Below, one piece after another: positions 33,998 through 41,304 of a DNA stretch of 63,918 nt. The DNA comes from an uncultured Lachnospiraceae bacterium (GTDB lineage: Bacteria; Bacillota; Clostridia; Lachnospirales; Lachnospiraceae). Both the position numbers and the translations under genes were made by a program. The notes under the pieces were generated by a model. It saw only the letters and a list, made by a program, of their open reading frames with translations, did no database searches and was not told the DNA's origin. The stretch is taken from assembly GCA_934317845.1 (NCBI GenBank), contig CAKRES010000016.1, positions 1-63,918 of the forward strand, written 5' to 3'. Position 1 is the stretch's first letter. Each line of letters begins with the position of its first letter.

Positions 33998-35068
33998 ATG
34001 AAAGAAATAAAATGGAAGAAAAAGCAACTTGCAATACCGGTGATCCAGGGTGGTATGGGTGTCGGAATCAGCCTTGGCGGCCTTGCCGGTGCTGTAGCAA
34101 AAGAAGGCGGAATGGGTGTAATATCGACGGCACAGATCGGATTTCAGGAACCTGATTTCTATGATGATCCGATGACAGCCAATCTTTCGGCAATCCCAAA
34201 GGAAATTTCCCGTGCAAAAGAGATTGCCAACGGCAAAGGTTTGATCGCCTGTAATATCATGGTGGCATTAAATGGCTATGAGCAGTCGGTGAGAGCTGCG
34301 GTAACAGGTGGCGTGGATGCGATCATTTCCGGAGCCGGGCTTCCGGCAGAGCTGCCGGGTTATGTGGCAGGCAGTGACGTGTTGATCGCGCCGATCGTAA
34401 GCAGCAAAAAAAGTGCTGCGGTGTTATTGAAGCTCTGGCATCGGAAGTTCAAACGCACGGCAGACTTCGTGGTGATCGAAGGACCGAAGGCAGGCGGTCA
34501 TCTGGGCTTTTCCCTGGAGGATATGAAAGCTTATGAAAAAGGTCTTTACGAATCCTTTTATGAAGAAGAGGTAAAAGAGATCATTTCCGTTGTGCGGGGC
34601 TATAGTGAGCTTTATGGACAACATATTCCGGTCTTTTTAGCCGGTGGCATGGAGCATCATCAGGATCTTTTGCATGCAAAGGCTCTTGGTGCAGACGGAA
34701 TACAGGTAGCTACCCGGTTTGTGACCACAAAAGAATGTGATGCGCATATGGCATTTAAGCAGGCATATATAGGGAGTCAGAGAGAAGATATTGCAATTGT
34801 AAAAAGTCCGGTTGGAATGCCGGGGCGGGCAATTGTTAATCCGTTTATGGCAGAAGTGCAGAAAGGGAAAAAATTCCCGCCAAAACGTTGCCTGCATTGT
34901 TTGAAGAAGTGCAATCCCGCAGAAATTCCATATTGTATTTCGGAGCGGCTGATCCTTTCGGCACTCGGTCAGGTCGAACAGGGACTGCTTTTTTGTGGGG
35001 CCGGAGCGTATAAGGAGACAGAGATCACATCGGTAAAAGAAGTGATAAAGAGCCTGTTGGAACAATAA
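33998..35068 (+). CDS. FabK/nitronate monooxygenase-family flavoprotein
   Basis: The 356-residue TIM-barrel protein starts with the same layout as FabK (IPVIQGGMGVGISLGG, GGMGVISTAQIG) and has FMN loops VIEGPKAGGHLGFS and FLAGGMEHHQDLL. It differs from the operon fabK in an insert around residues 50-75 and a Cys-rich C-terminal stretch (RCLHCLKKCNPAEIPYC) that could bind metal or form disulfides. It begins right after accDA with SD GGAGG, so it is probably cotranscribed. It could be a second enoyl reductase, a nitronate monooxygenase, or an accessory enzyme of lipid synthesis; the Cys cluster argues for a distinct role. Confidence 0.85.
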   Translation: MKEIKWKKKQLAIPVIQGGMGVGISLGGLAGAVAKEGGMGVISTAQIGFQEPDFYDDPMTANLSAIPKEISRAKEIANGKGLIACNIMVALNGYEQSVRAAVTGGVDAIISGAGLPAELPGYVAGSDVLIAPIVSSKKSAAVLLKLWHRKFKRTADFVVIEGPKAGGHLGFSLEDMKAYEKGLYESFYEEEVKEIISVVRGYSELYGQHIPVFLAGGMEHHQDLLHAKALGADGIQVATRFVTTKECDAHMAFKQAYIGSQREDIAIVKSPVGMPGRAIVNPFMAEVQKGKKFPPKRCLHCLKKCNPAEIPYCISERLILSALGQVEQGLLFCGAGAYKETEITSVKEVIKSLLEQ

Positions 35069-35082
35069 AACGTGCAGAATGC

Positions 35083-35112
35083 TTGACAAACAGGGGTTTT
35101 TTACATTACATT
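35083..35112 (+). promoter_or_regulatory. Promoter of the FabT-like gene
   Basis: TTGACA (35083-35088) is followed after 18 bp by TACATT (35107-35112), 41 bp before the start of the regulator gene. I see no TTTGA-N3-TCAAA palindrome here. Confidence 0.5.
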
Positions 35113-35152
35113 TAGCATAGAAAAACGGTTTTTGGGACGAAGGAGAGATAGC

Positions 35153-35605
35153 ATGTCTGCATTTGAAGAAATTAACAACATTTGGGTCGATCTGTTTAAT
35201 GAAGTGATGGAGTTGGAAGAAAAGGCGATCATCACAGACGAATTTAAAGATATTACGAACAACGATATGCATATTATCGAGGCGGTGGGATTAGGAGACG
35301 GCAATAACATGTCAACGATCGCACAGAAATTAAAGGTGACTCCGGGATCGCTTACGACCTCCATGAATCAGTTGGTGCAGAAAAATTATGTGATCCGTAC
35401 CAGAAGCCACAAGGATCGGCGAGTAGTGAACATTTCCCTGACGGAAAAAGGGGAATCTGCTTATTACCACCACAAGGAATTTCATGAGCAGATGACACGT
35501 GCTGCCCTGGCTTCTTTAAGTGAAGAAGAGATCAGAGTGCTGGTGCGCAGCTTAAGCTCTCTTACCAAATTCTTTAAAAGCTACGCCAAAGAACCGGAGA
35601 AGTAA
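35153..35605 (+). CDS. fabT: MarR-family regulator, probable FabT
   Basis: The 150-residue product has the MarR fold. Its DNA-binding helix-turn-helix is around STIAQKLKVTPGSLTTSMNQLVQ, followed by a wing with RSHKDRRVVNISLTEKG and C-terminal dimer helices. It follows the fatty-acid genes, and the operon promoter carries a FabT-type palindrome. In streptococci FabT sits at the start of the cluster; here it is at the end with its own promoter. ATG 35153 follows AAGGAGAG. FabT represses fab genes with long-chain acyl-ACP as corepressor (family knowledge); assignment here rests on fold plus context. Confidence 0.8.
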   Translation: MSAFEEINNIWVDLFNEVMELEEKAIITDEFKDITNNDMHIIEAVGLGDGNNMSTIAQKLKVTPGSLTTSMNQLVQKNYVIRTRSHKDRRVVNISLTEKGESAYYHHKEFHEQMTRAALASLSEEEIRVLVRSLSSLTKFFKSYAKEPEK

Positions 35606-35622
35606 TACATGAAGCGTAAATG

Positions 35623-35661
35623 AACCGCATAGCCTTATAAAAAAGGCTGTGTGGTTTTTTT
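35623..35661 (+). terminator. Terminator after fabT, abutting the spmA start
   Basis: AACCGCATAGCCTT (35623-35636) pairs with AAGGCTGTGTGGTT, followed by a run of seven to eight T residues ending at 35661. The next base begins the spmA ATG. Confidence 0.8.
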
Positions 35662-36252
35662 ATGCTCAATCGGCTGTTTAGCGGTATGCTGCTGCTTGGA
35701 ATTATCGTGGGTGCGTGCACCGGACATATCGGGGAGGTATCACTCGCTTTTCTGGACAGTGCAAAGGAAGCGATCACGCTTTGCATCACGATGCTTGGAG
35801 TGGTGGGACTTTGGACAGGGATCATGAAGGTGGCAGAGGATGCCGGATTGTCGGAAAAGCTGGCACATCTGATGCGTCCGGTCGTCTCCTTTTTATTTCC
35901 GCGTTTAAAGGGGAAAGAAAGTGCGGCAGCGCGTGCCTATTTATCGGAAAATCTGGCGGCGAATCTGTTGGGTCTTGGCTGGGCAGCCACTCCGACCGGG
36001 CTAAAAGCCATGCAGGAATTAAATCAGCTAAGAATGCGGCAGCAGATGGAGCATCACAGTCCCAGTGATGAAATGTGTATGTTTTTGCTGGTCAATGTTT
36101 CCTCTCTGCAATTGATCCCGGTTAAGATCATTGCCTTTCGCAGCCAGTATGGGGCGGTGGATCCTTCTGCGATCATACTTCCTGCCATCCTTGCTACCAC
36201 GGTATCAACGGCAGTTGCCGTATGCTATGGAAAATGGAAGATGAGGGGGTGA
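35662..36252 (+). CDS. spmA: Spore maturation protein A
   Basis: The 196-residue membrane protein has several hydrophobic helices and the nucleoside-transporter/gate-like motif ENLAANLLGLGWAATPTGLKA seen in SpmA. It acts with SpmB in spore core dehydration. The ATG directly follows the T-tract of the fabT terminator, and no SD is visible. Homology fits this start (the first helix starts at once), so translation initiation must be unusual or depend on read-through. spmB follows after 4 bp. Confidence 0.88.
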   Translation: MLNRLFSGMLLLGIIVGACTGHIGEVSLAFLDSAKEAITLCITMLGVVGLWTGIMKVAEDAGLSEKLAHLMRPVVSFLFPRLKGKESAAARAYLSENLAANLLGLGWAATPTGLKAMQELNQLRMRQQMEHHSPSDEMCMFLLVNVSSLQLIPVKIIAFRSQYGAVDPSAIILPAILATTVSTAVAVCYGKWKMRG

Positions 36253-36256
36253 GGGG

Positions 36257-36817
36257 ATGCAGATTTTTCATACGTTATCTGATTTTTTGCTCCCTGCTAT
36301 TTTATTTTTTGTCATTGGTTATGCTGCGTTTCAAAAAATGGATGTATACCATTCTTTTTTAGAAGGGACGAAGGAGGGCTTTGGCATTGTGGTATCGATC
36401 GCTCCAACTCTGGTTGCCTTGATGGTCAGTGTCGGAGTGCTGCGGGCAAGCGGCATTTTTGAGTGGTGTTTTTCCCTGTTGATGCATGTACTAAAACAGG
36501 AGAGTGATACGCTTAGCGTTGGCTCGCTGTTTTTTCCGTTATCAGTGCTTCCGGTCTTTGTGATCCGTCTGTTTTCTACCTCTGCTGCCTATGGGTTGCT
36601 GCTGGATCTGTTTAAAAGCTGCGGAGTGGATTCGCTTCCATCAGTGATGGCAGCCATTAGTTTAAGCAGCACCGAAGCGATCCTTTACTGCCTGAGTATT
36701 TATTTTGCATCCATTGGTATCACGAAAGTGCGCTGGACGCTGCCGGGAGCATTGCTTGCCACGTTTGCCGGAATGGCGGCATCGGTTGTGTTGGCCAATC
36801 TTTTTGTGGCGGGATAA
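36257..36817 (+). CDS. spmB: Spore maturation protein B
   Basis: The 186-residue membrane protein has a helical arrangement with KEGFGIVVSIAPTLVALMVSVG and SAAYGLLLDLFKSCG, typical of SpmB. It should form a membrane complex with SpmA for spore heat resistance. SD GAGGGG precedes the ATG, and the pair is separated by 4 bp. This, with yyaC elsewhere in the window, implies a spore-forming host. No terminator is obvious before the promoter of the pan operon. Confidence 0.9.
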   Translation: MQIFHTLSDFLLPAILFFVIGYAAFQKMDVYHSFLEGTKEGFGIVVSIAPTLVALMVSVGVLRASGIFEWCFSLLMHVLKQESDTLSVGSLFFPLSVLPVFVIRLFSTSAAYGLLLDLFKSCGVDSLPSVMAAISLSSTEAILYCLSIYFASIGITKVRWTLPGALLATFAGMAASVVLANLFVAG

Positions 36818-36848
36818 AAATAACAACTTCATGTACTTGATTTAATAC

Positions 36849-36877
36849 TTGCCAATGCGCAGATCGAGTGGTATAGT
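36849..36877 (+). promoter_or_regulatory. Promoter of the pantothenate/CoA operon
   Basis: TTGCCA (36849-36854), 17-bp spacer and TATAGT (36872-36877). Transcription should begin near 36884, giving a leader of about 140 nt before the first start codon. Confidence 0.6.
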
Positions 36878-36883
36878 CACAAA

Positions 36884-37011
36884 TGGATGGTATTCAACCA
36901 AGTTGAAACTGTACCCTTGAAAGCAAACAGAAGAAGCACAGACGGCAGGAGACTGCCGGACTTTCATGTATGTGAATGCAGGGATAGAGCCATCGACTCT
37001 ATCCCTTTTTT
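36884..37011 (+). ncRNA. Structured leader with attenuator terminator, candidate pan-motif RNA
   Basis: Hairpins seen are TTCAAC/GTTGAA (36893-36898 with 36902-36907) extended by GGTA/TACC around a 4-nt bulge, then CGGCAG/CTGCCG (36943-36948 with 36953-36958) with a GAGA loop. Last comes a perfect intrinsic terminator, GGGATAGAG/CTCTATCCC (36981-36989 with 36997-37005) plus six T. The SD AGGAGG starts at 37012, right after the T-run. A pan-motif RNA is known upstream of pan genes in Firmicutes; I cannot confirm a match by eye. Confidence 0.5.
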
Positions 37012-37027
37012 AGGAGGAACATGGCAT

Positions 37028-37909
37028 ATGAACCATCGGATCGGATTTATCGGAGCAGGGAAAATGGGAACCGCCTTAGGACTGTTTTTTCAGGAGCATG
37101 GAGAACAGGTCGCCGGATATTTCAGCCGTTCCTATGAATCCGCCAAAAAAGCGGCAGCCGTTACGGAAAGTGCAGCATTTGATCAGATCGCAACGCTCAT
37201 AAAGGAAAGCGACCGGATCTTTCTCACAGTACCGGATGGACAGATCAAAGCCGTGTGGGATGAGATCAAAGATATGCCGGAACTGACTCATAAATTTCTT
37301 TGCCACACCAGTGGCTCGCTGTCTTCTGAGGTGTTTCATGGAGCAGAATCGCGGGAGGTAGAAACAGCCTCTCTTCATCCAATCTGTGCGATCGGCAATG
37401 CCGAAGCATATGATGCACTAAATCAGGCAGTATTTTCTTTGGAAGGAAAAGAAAGTAAAGCGTGTGAAGCTCTGAAGGAGCAGCTTACCTCATATGGGAA
37501 TGTGGTCGTGCCCGTGTTAAAAGAACATAAGATGCTGTACCATGAGGCCTGTGTGGTGGCCAGCAATTTTCTTGTCGGACTGTCGTATCTTTCCGAGCGG
37601 ATGCTGATGACCTGCGGATTTTCAGAAGAAACCGCAAGAAGCGCACTGCTTCCGCTGATGAAAGGAAGTCTTTTAAACATCGAGCGTCTCGGAAGCATTG
37701 AGGCACTTTCCGGGCCGGTGGAACGCTCTGATTGGCAGACACTTTCCGGACACTTAAACGCACTTTCTTCACTGGAACAGGAACATGCTGCATTTGATAT
37801 ATCACGTGCATCAAATATCTATAAACAGATGTCCGGGCTTTTGCTGGAAGCGGCGCAAAAAAAGCATCCGGAAAAGGACTATGAAGCATGTAAGGAGATT
37901 GTAAAATGA
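37028..37909 (+). CDS. panG: Rossmann/DUF2520 oxidoreductase, probable ketopantoate reductase (PanG-like)
   Basis: The 293-residue protein has an N-terminal NAD(P)-binding fold (GFIGAGKMGTALGLFF) and a helical DUF2520 C-terminus (YHEACVVASNFLVGLSYL). It is the first gene of the pan operon and overlaps panB by 4 bp. No panE is in the cluster, and ketopantoate reduction is the only missing step between panB and panC. PanG of Francisella and its Enterococcus homologue are ketopantoate reductases found in pan clusters, so this role is likely. The symbol is an inference from family and context. ATG 37028 follows AGGAGGAAC. Confidence 0.7.
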   Translation: MNHRIGFIGAGKMGTALGLFFQEHGEQVAGYFSRSYESAKKAAAVTESAAFDQIATLIKESDRIFLTVPDGQIKAVWDEIKDMPELTHKFLCHTSGSLSSEVFHGAESREVETASLHPICAIGNAEAYDALNQAVFSLEGKESKACEALKEQLTSYGNVVVPVLKEHKMLYHEACVVASNFLVGLSYLSERMLMTCGFSEETARSALLPLMKGSLLNIERLGSIEALSGPVERSDWQTLSGHLNALSSLEQEHAAFDISRASNIYKQMSGLLLEAAQKKHPEKDYEACKEIVK

Positions 37910-38733
37910 AAAACACTGTAGCAACATTCCAGGAAATGAAACAAAAGGGCGAAAAGATCACAATGCTGACCGCCTATGATTATTCGACTGCCAAGCTGAT
38001 GGATGAATGTGGGATCAACGCGATACTGATCGGAGACAGCTTAGGCATGGTCATGATGGGATATGAAGATACCCTTTCCGTTACCATGGAGGATATGATC
38101 CATCATACGGCCTGTGTTGCAAGAGGCGCAAAAAATGCATTGATCGTAGGAGATATGCCGTTTATGTCTTATCAGGTCAGCGTGGAGGATGCTGTAAAGA
38201 ACGCAGGGCGTCTGATGAAAGAAGGAAGAGCCAACTGTGTGAAATTAGAGGGCGGTGCAGCCGTCTGTGCACAGATCAAAGCAATCACCGATGCCTCTAT
38301 CCCGGTTATGGCACACCTTGGACTGACTCCGCAGAGCATCAATGCCTTTGGTGGATTTAAGGTGCAGGGAAAAAGCGAGGAAGCGGCACAAAAGTTGTTA
38401 GACGATGCTTTAAAGATTCAGGAAGCCGGAGCATTTGCAGTTGTATTGGAGTGTGTTCCTGCCAAGCTTGCAGAGCTGATCTCGAAAAAACTTACGATCC
38501 CGACGATCGGAATCGGAGCAGGAGCAGGCTGTGACGGGCAAGTACTGGTATATCAGGATGCCTTAGCTATTTATGGAGATTTCACACCAAAATTTGTCAA
38601 GAAGTTTGCAGACGTTGGCAGTCTGATGCGCGAGGGTATCACCTCTTATATTGAAGAGACAAAGCAGGGAACGTTCCCGGCACCGGAACACACCTTTAAG
38701 ATTGACGATGAAGTCATTGAGAAGTTATATTAA
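37906..38733 (+). CDS. panB: 3-methyl-2-oxobutanoate hydroxymethyltransferase
   Basis: The 275-residue TIM-barrel enzyme makes ketopantoate from ketoisovalerate and methylene-tetrahydrofolate. Motifs are TAYDYSTAKLMDECG, LIGDSLGMVMMGYEDT and IPTIGIGAGAGCDGQVLV. The magnesium-binding Asp residues lie in GDS and VGDMPFMSY. It overlaps the previous gene by 4 bp (ATGA), so translation is coupled. The next gene starts 23 bp on with SD AAGGAGG. Confidence 0.96.
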   Translation: MKNTVATFQEMKQKGEKITMLTAYDYSTAKLMDECGINAILIGDSLGMVMMGYEDTLSVTMEDMIHHTACVARGAKNALIVGDMPFMSYQVSVEDAVKNAGRLMKEGRANCVKLEGGAAVCAQIKAITDASIPVMAHLGLTPQSINAFGGFKVQGKSEEAAQKLLDDALKIQEAGAFAVVLECVPAKLAELISKKLTIPTIGIGAGAGCDGQVLVYQDALAIYGDFTPKFVKKFADVGSLMREGITSYIEETKQGTFPAPEHTFKIDDEVIEKLY

Positions 38734-38756
38734 AAACAAGAAGGAGGACATAGAAG

Positions 38757-39599
38757 ATGGAAGTAGTAAGCACTGTAGCAGAAGTAAGAGCGCGTGTAAA
38801 AGCATGGAAAAAAGAGGGATGTTCGGTAGGACTGGTTCCAACGATGGGATATCTGCATGAAGGACATGGAAGTCTGATCACGAAAGCCAGAGAACAGAAC
38901 GACAAAGTGGTAGTCAGCATTTTCGTAAATCCAATGCAGTTTGGACCGACAGAGGATCTGGAAAGCTATCCGAGAGATTTAGAAAAGGACAGTGCTTTTT
39001 GTGAATCATTAGGTGCAGATCTGATCTTTCATCCGGAGCCGGAGGAAATGTATCACAAAGGCTTTTCTTCCTATGTGGATATGTCTGTGCTGACGGAGGA
39101 ACTTTGCGGATTGAGCCGTCCGGTGCATTTCAGAGGTGTCTGTACCGTTGTGTCCAAGCTGTTTCATATTGTAACCCCGGATCGTGCTTACTTTGGAGAA
39201 AAGGATGCCCAGCAGCTTGCTGTGATCCGTCATATGGTTGATGATCTCAACATGGATATTGAGATCGTGGGATGTCCGATCGTAAGAGAAGCAGACGGAC
39301 TGGCAAAAAGCTCCAGAAACACGTATCTTTCCAAAGAGGAGCGCACGGCTGCATTAGTCCTTCACCGTTCTTTAGAAAAAGCACAGGAAATGATCGATGC
39401 CGGAGAAAAATCTGCAAAGGTGATCATTGGAGAAATGACAAAGCTGATCGAGGCAGAGCCGCTTGCCAAAATTGATTACATTAAAATGGTAGACGCGCTT
39501 ACCATGCAGCAGATCCCTACGATCGACCGTCCGATGCTGCTTGCCATGGCTGTTTACATCGGAAAAACACGTCTGATCGATAATTTACATGTGAACTAG
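38757..39599 (+). CDS. panC: Pantoate-beta-alanine ligase
   Basis: The 280-residue enzyme joins pantoate and beta-alanine with ATP. It has VPTMGYLHEGHGSLI with the HIGH-like motif HEGH, FVNPMQFGPTEDL, and YFGEKDAQQLAVIRHMV with the KMSKS-like loop later at GLAKSSRNTYL. Length matches the family (about 280). SD AGGAGG precedes the start and panD follows after 13 bp. Confidence 0.96.
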   Translation: MEVVSTVAEVRARVKAWKKEGCSVGLVPTMGYLHEGHGSLITKAREQNDKVVVSIFVNPMQFGPTEDLESYPRDLEKDSAFCESLGADLIFHPEPEEMYHKGFSSYVDMSVLTEELCGLSRPVHFRGVCTVVSKLFHIVTPDRAYFGEKDAQQLAVIRHMVDDLNMDIEIVGCPIVREADGLAKSSRNTYLSKEERTAALVLHRSLEKAQEMIDAGEKSAKVIIGEMTKLIEAEPLAKIDYIKMVDALTMQQIPTIDRPMLLAMAVYIGKTRLIDNLHVN

Positions 39600-39612
39600 A
39601 AAGGATACCGCT

Positions 39613-40020
39613 ATGTTAGTAACTATGTTGAAAGGAAAAATACACCGTGCCACAGTCACTGAGGCGAAGCTCAATTATGTTGGAAGCATCACGATCGACG
39701 AGGATCTGCTTGATGCGGCAGGAATTTTAGAATACGAGTATGTACAGATTGCCGATGTAGATAACGGCGCGCGGTTTGAAACCTACACGATCGCGGGAGA
39801 GCGTGGAAGCGGCATGATCTGTTTAAATGGAGCTGCTGCAAGACAGGTGCAGTTAGGCGACAAGGTGATCATTATGGCATACGCACAGATGACGCCGGAA
39901 GAAGCGAAAACGCACAAACCAAGCGTTGTATTTATCGGAGGAGAAGACAACAAGATCGAGCGTGTGACAAACTACGAGAAACATGGATGCTTGACGGATC
40001 AGCCGTGGAAGCAGGAGTAG
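39613..40020 (+). CDS. panD: Aspartate 1-decarboxylase
   Basis: The 135-residue pyruvoyl enzyme makes beta-alanine from aspartate. The self-cleavage site Gly24-Ser25 is present in LNYVGSITIDEDLL, and the Lys9 and Tyr positions are kept. Ser25 becomes the pyruvoyl group after autocleavage. At 135 residues it is slightly longer than the 126-residue enzyme of E. coli. SD AAAGGATACC precedes the ATG. Confidence 0.96.
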   Translation: MLVTMLKGKIHRATVTEAKLNYVGSITIDEDLLDAAGILEYEYVQIADVDNGARFETYTIAGERGSGMICLNGAAARQVQLGDKVIIMAYAQMTPEEAKTHKPSVVFIGGEDNKIERVTNYEKHGCLTDQPWKQE

Positions 40021-40028
40021 GAGGACAT

Positions 40029-41243
40029 ATGTTAAAAGGGAAAACCGTAGTGCTTGGAGTGACCGGCTCCATTGCGGCATATAAGATTGCAAATCTTGCA
40101 AGCATGTTGGTAAAAGCACATGCCGATGTCCATGTGATCATGACAAAAAATGCCACCAACTTTATCCATCCGACGACGTTTGAAACATTGACACATCACA
40201 AATGCTTAGTGGATACTTTTGACCGGGATTTTGAGTTTAAGGTCAATCATGTCGGCATTGCACAGCAGGCGGATCTGTTTATGATCGCTCCGGCGACCGC
40301 CAATGTCATTGCCAAGCTTGCCCACGGTATCGCAGACGATATGCTGACTACAACAGCACTTGCGACCAAGGCACCGATCTATATCTCACCGGCGATGAAC
40401 ACCGGAATGTACACGAATCCGATCACACAGGACAATATCAAGAGCTGTGCTTCTTATGGTATGACGATCATAGATCCGGCGGACGGTTATCTCGCCTGTG
40501 GCGATATCGGAGCCGGAAAAATGCCGGAGCCGGAAACACTTTATGAGTATATTATAAAGGAGCTGGCATATGAAAAAACACTGCTTGGCAAACGGGTGTT
40601 AGTAACAGCAGGACCAACGCAGGAAGCGATCGATCCGGTACGCTATCTCACCAATCACAGCACCGGGAAAATGGGGTATGCCATTGCCAGACAGGCGATG
40701 CTTAGCGGCGCACAGGTAACACTTGTGACCGGGCCGGTAGCCTTAACCCCACCTCCATTTGTAACAGTAGTTCCGGTAGTTTCCGCTGCGGATATGTATG
40801 AGGCAGTCGTAAACCGGGCGAAGGAGCAGGACATCATCATCAAGGCAGCAGCCGTAGCAGACTATAAGCCGGCGACGGTGGCAGAAGATAAGGTCAAGAA
40901 AAAAGACGATGATATGAGCCTTGCCCTGACAAGAACCAAAGATATCTTAGGCGCATTGGGGCAGGAAAAAGAAGAAAATAAAACAGAACATGCACCATTT
41001 TTGTGCGGATTCTCCATGGAAACCAAAGACATGCTTGAAAATTCCCGGAAGAAACTGGACAAGAAGCATGTGGATATGATCGTTGCCAACAACCTGAAGC
41101 AGGATGGAGCCGGATTTGGAACCGATACGAATGTCGTAACGCTGATCACGAAAGAAGGAGCAGAAGAGCTTCCAAAGATGAGCAAGGATGAAGTGGCACA
41201 TGCACTGCTTATGCACATTGCAGCACAGATGGGAAAAAATTAG
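40029..41243 (+). CDS. coaBC: Bifunctional phosphopantothenoylcysteine synthetase/decarboxylase
   Basis: The 404-residue protein carries the CoaC flavoprotein domain (KTVVLGVTGSIAAYKIANLAS; NHVGIAQQADLFMIAPATAN with the active His; YLACGDIGAGKMPEPE with the catalytic Cys). The CoaB domain starts at about 190 (KRVLVTAGPTQEAIDPVRYLTN) and contains NHSTGKMGYAIA. Together they convert 4'-phosphopantothenate and Cys to 4'-phosphopantetheine. SD AGGAGG comes 8 bp after panD, and the gene closes the operon. Pantothenate kinase (coaA/coaX) is not in the window. Confidence 0.96.
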   Translation: MLKGKTVVLGVTGSIAAYKIANLASMLVKAHADVHVIMTKNATNFIHPTTFETLTHHKCLVDTFDRDFEFKVNHVGIAQQADLFMIAPATANVIAKLAHGIADDMLTTTALATKAPIYISPAMNTGMYTNPITQDNIKSCASYGMTIIDPADGYLACGDIGAGKMPEPETLYEYIIKELAYEKTLLGKRVLVTAGPTQEAIDPVRYLTNHSTGKMGYAIARQAMLSGAQVTLVTGPVALTPPPFVTVVPVVSAADMYEAVVNRAKEQDIIIKAAAVADYKPATVAEDKVKKKDDDMSLALTRTKDILGALGQEKEENKTEHAPFLCGFSMETKDMLENSRKKLDKKHVDMIVANNLKQDGAGFGTDTNVVTLITKEGAEELPKMSKDEVAHALLMHIAAQMGKN

Positions 41244-41304
41244 AAAGAACAGGGAAAGGCAGATATCATTCAGAAAAGTTTTTCATAATGAGGAGGATGA
41301 GATA

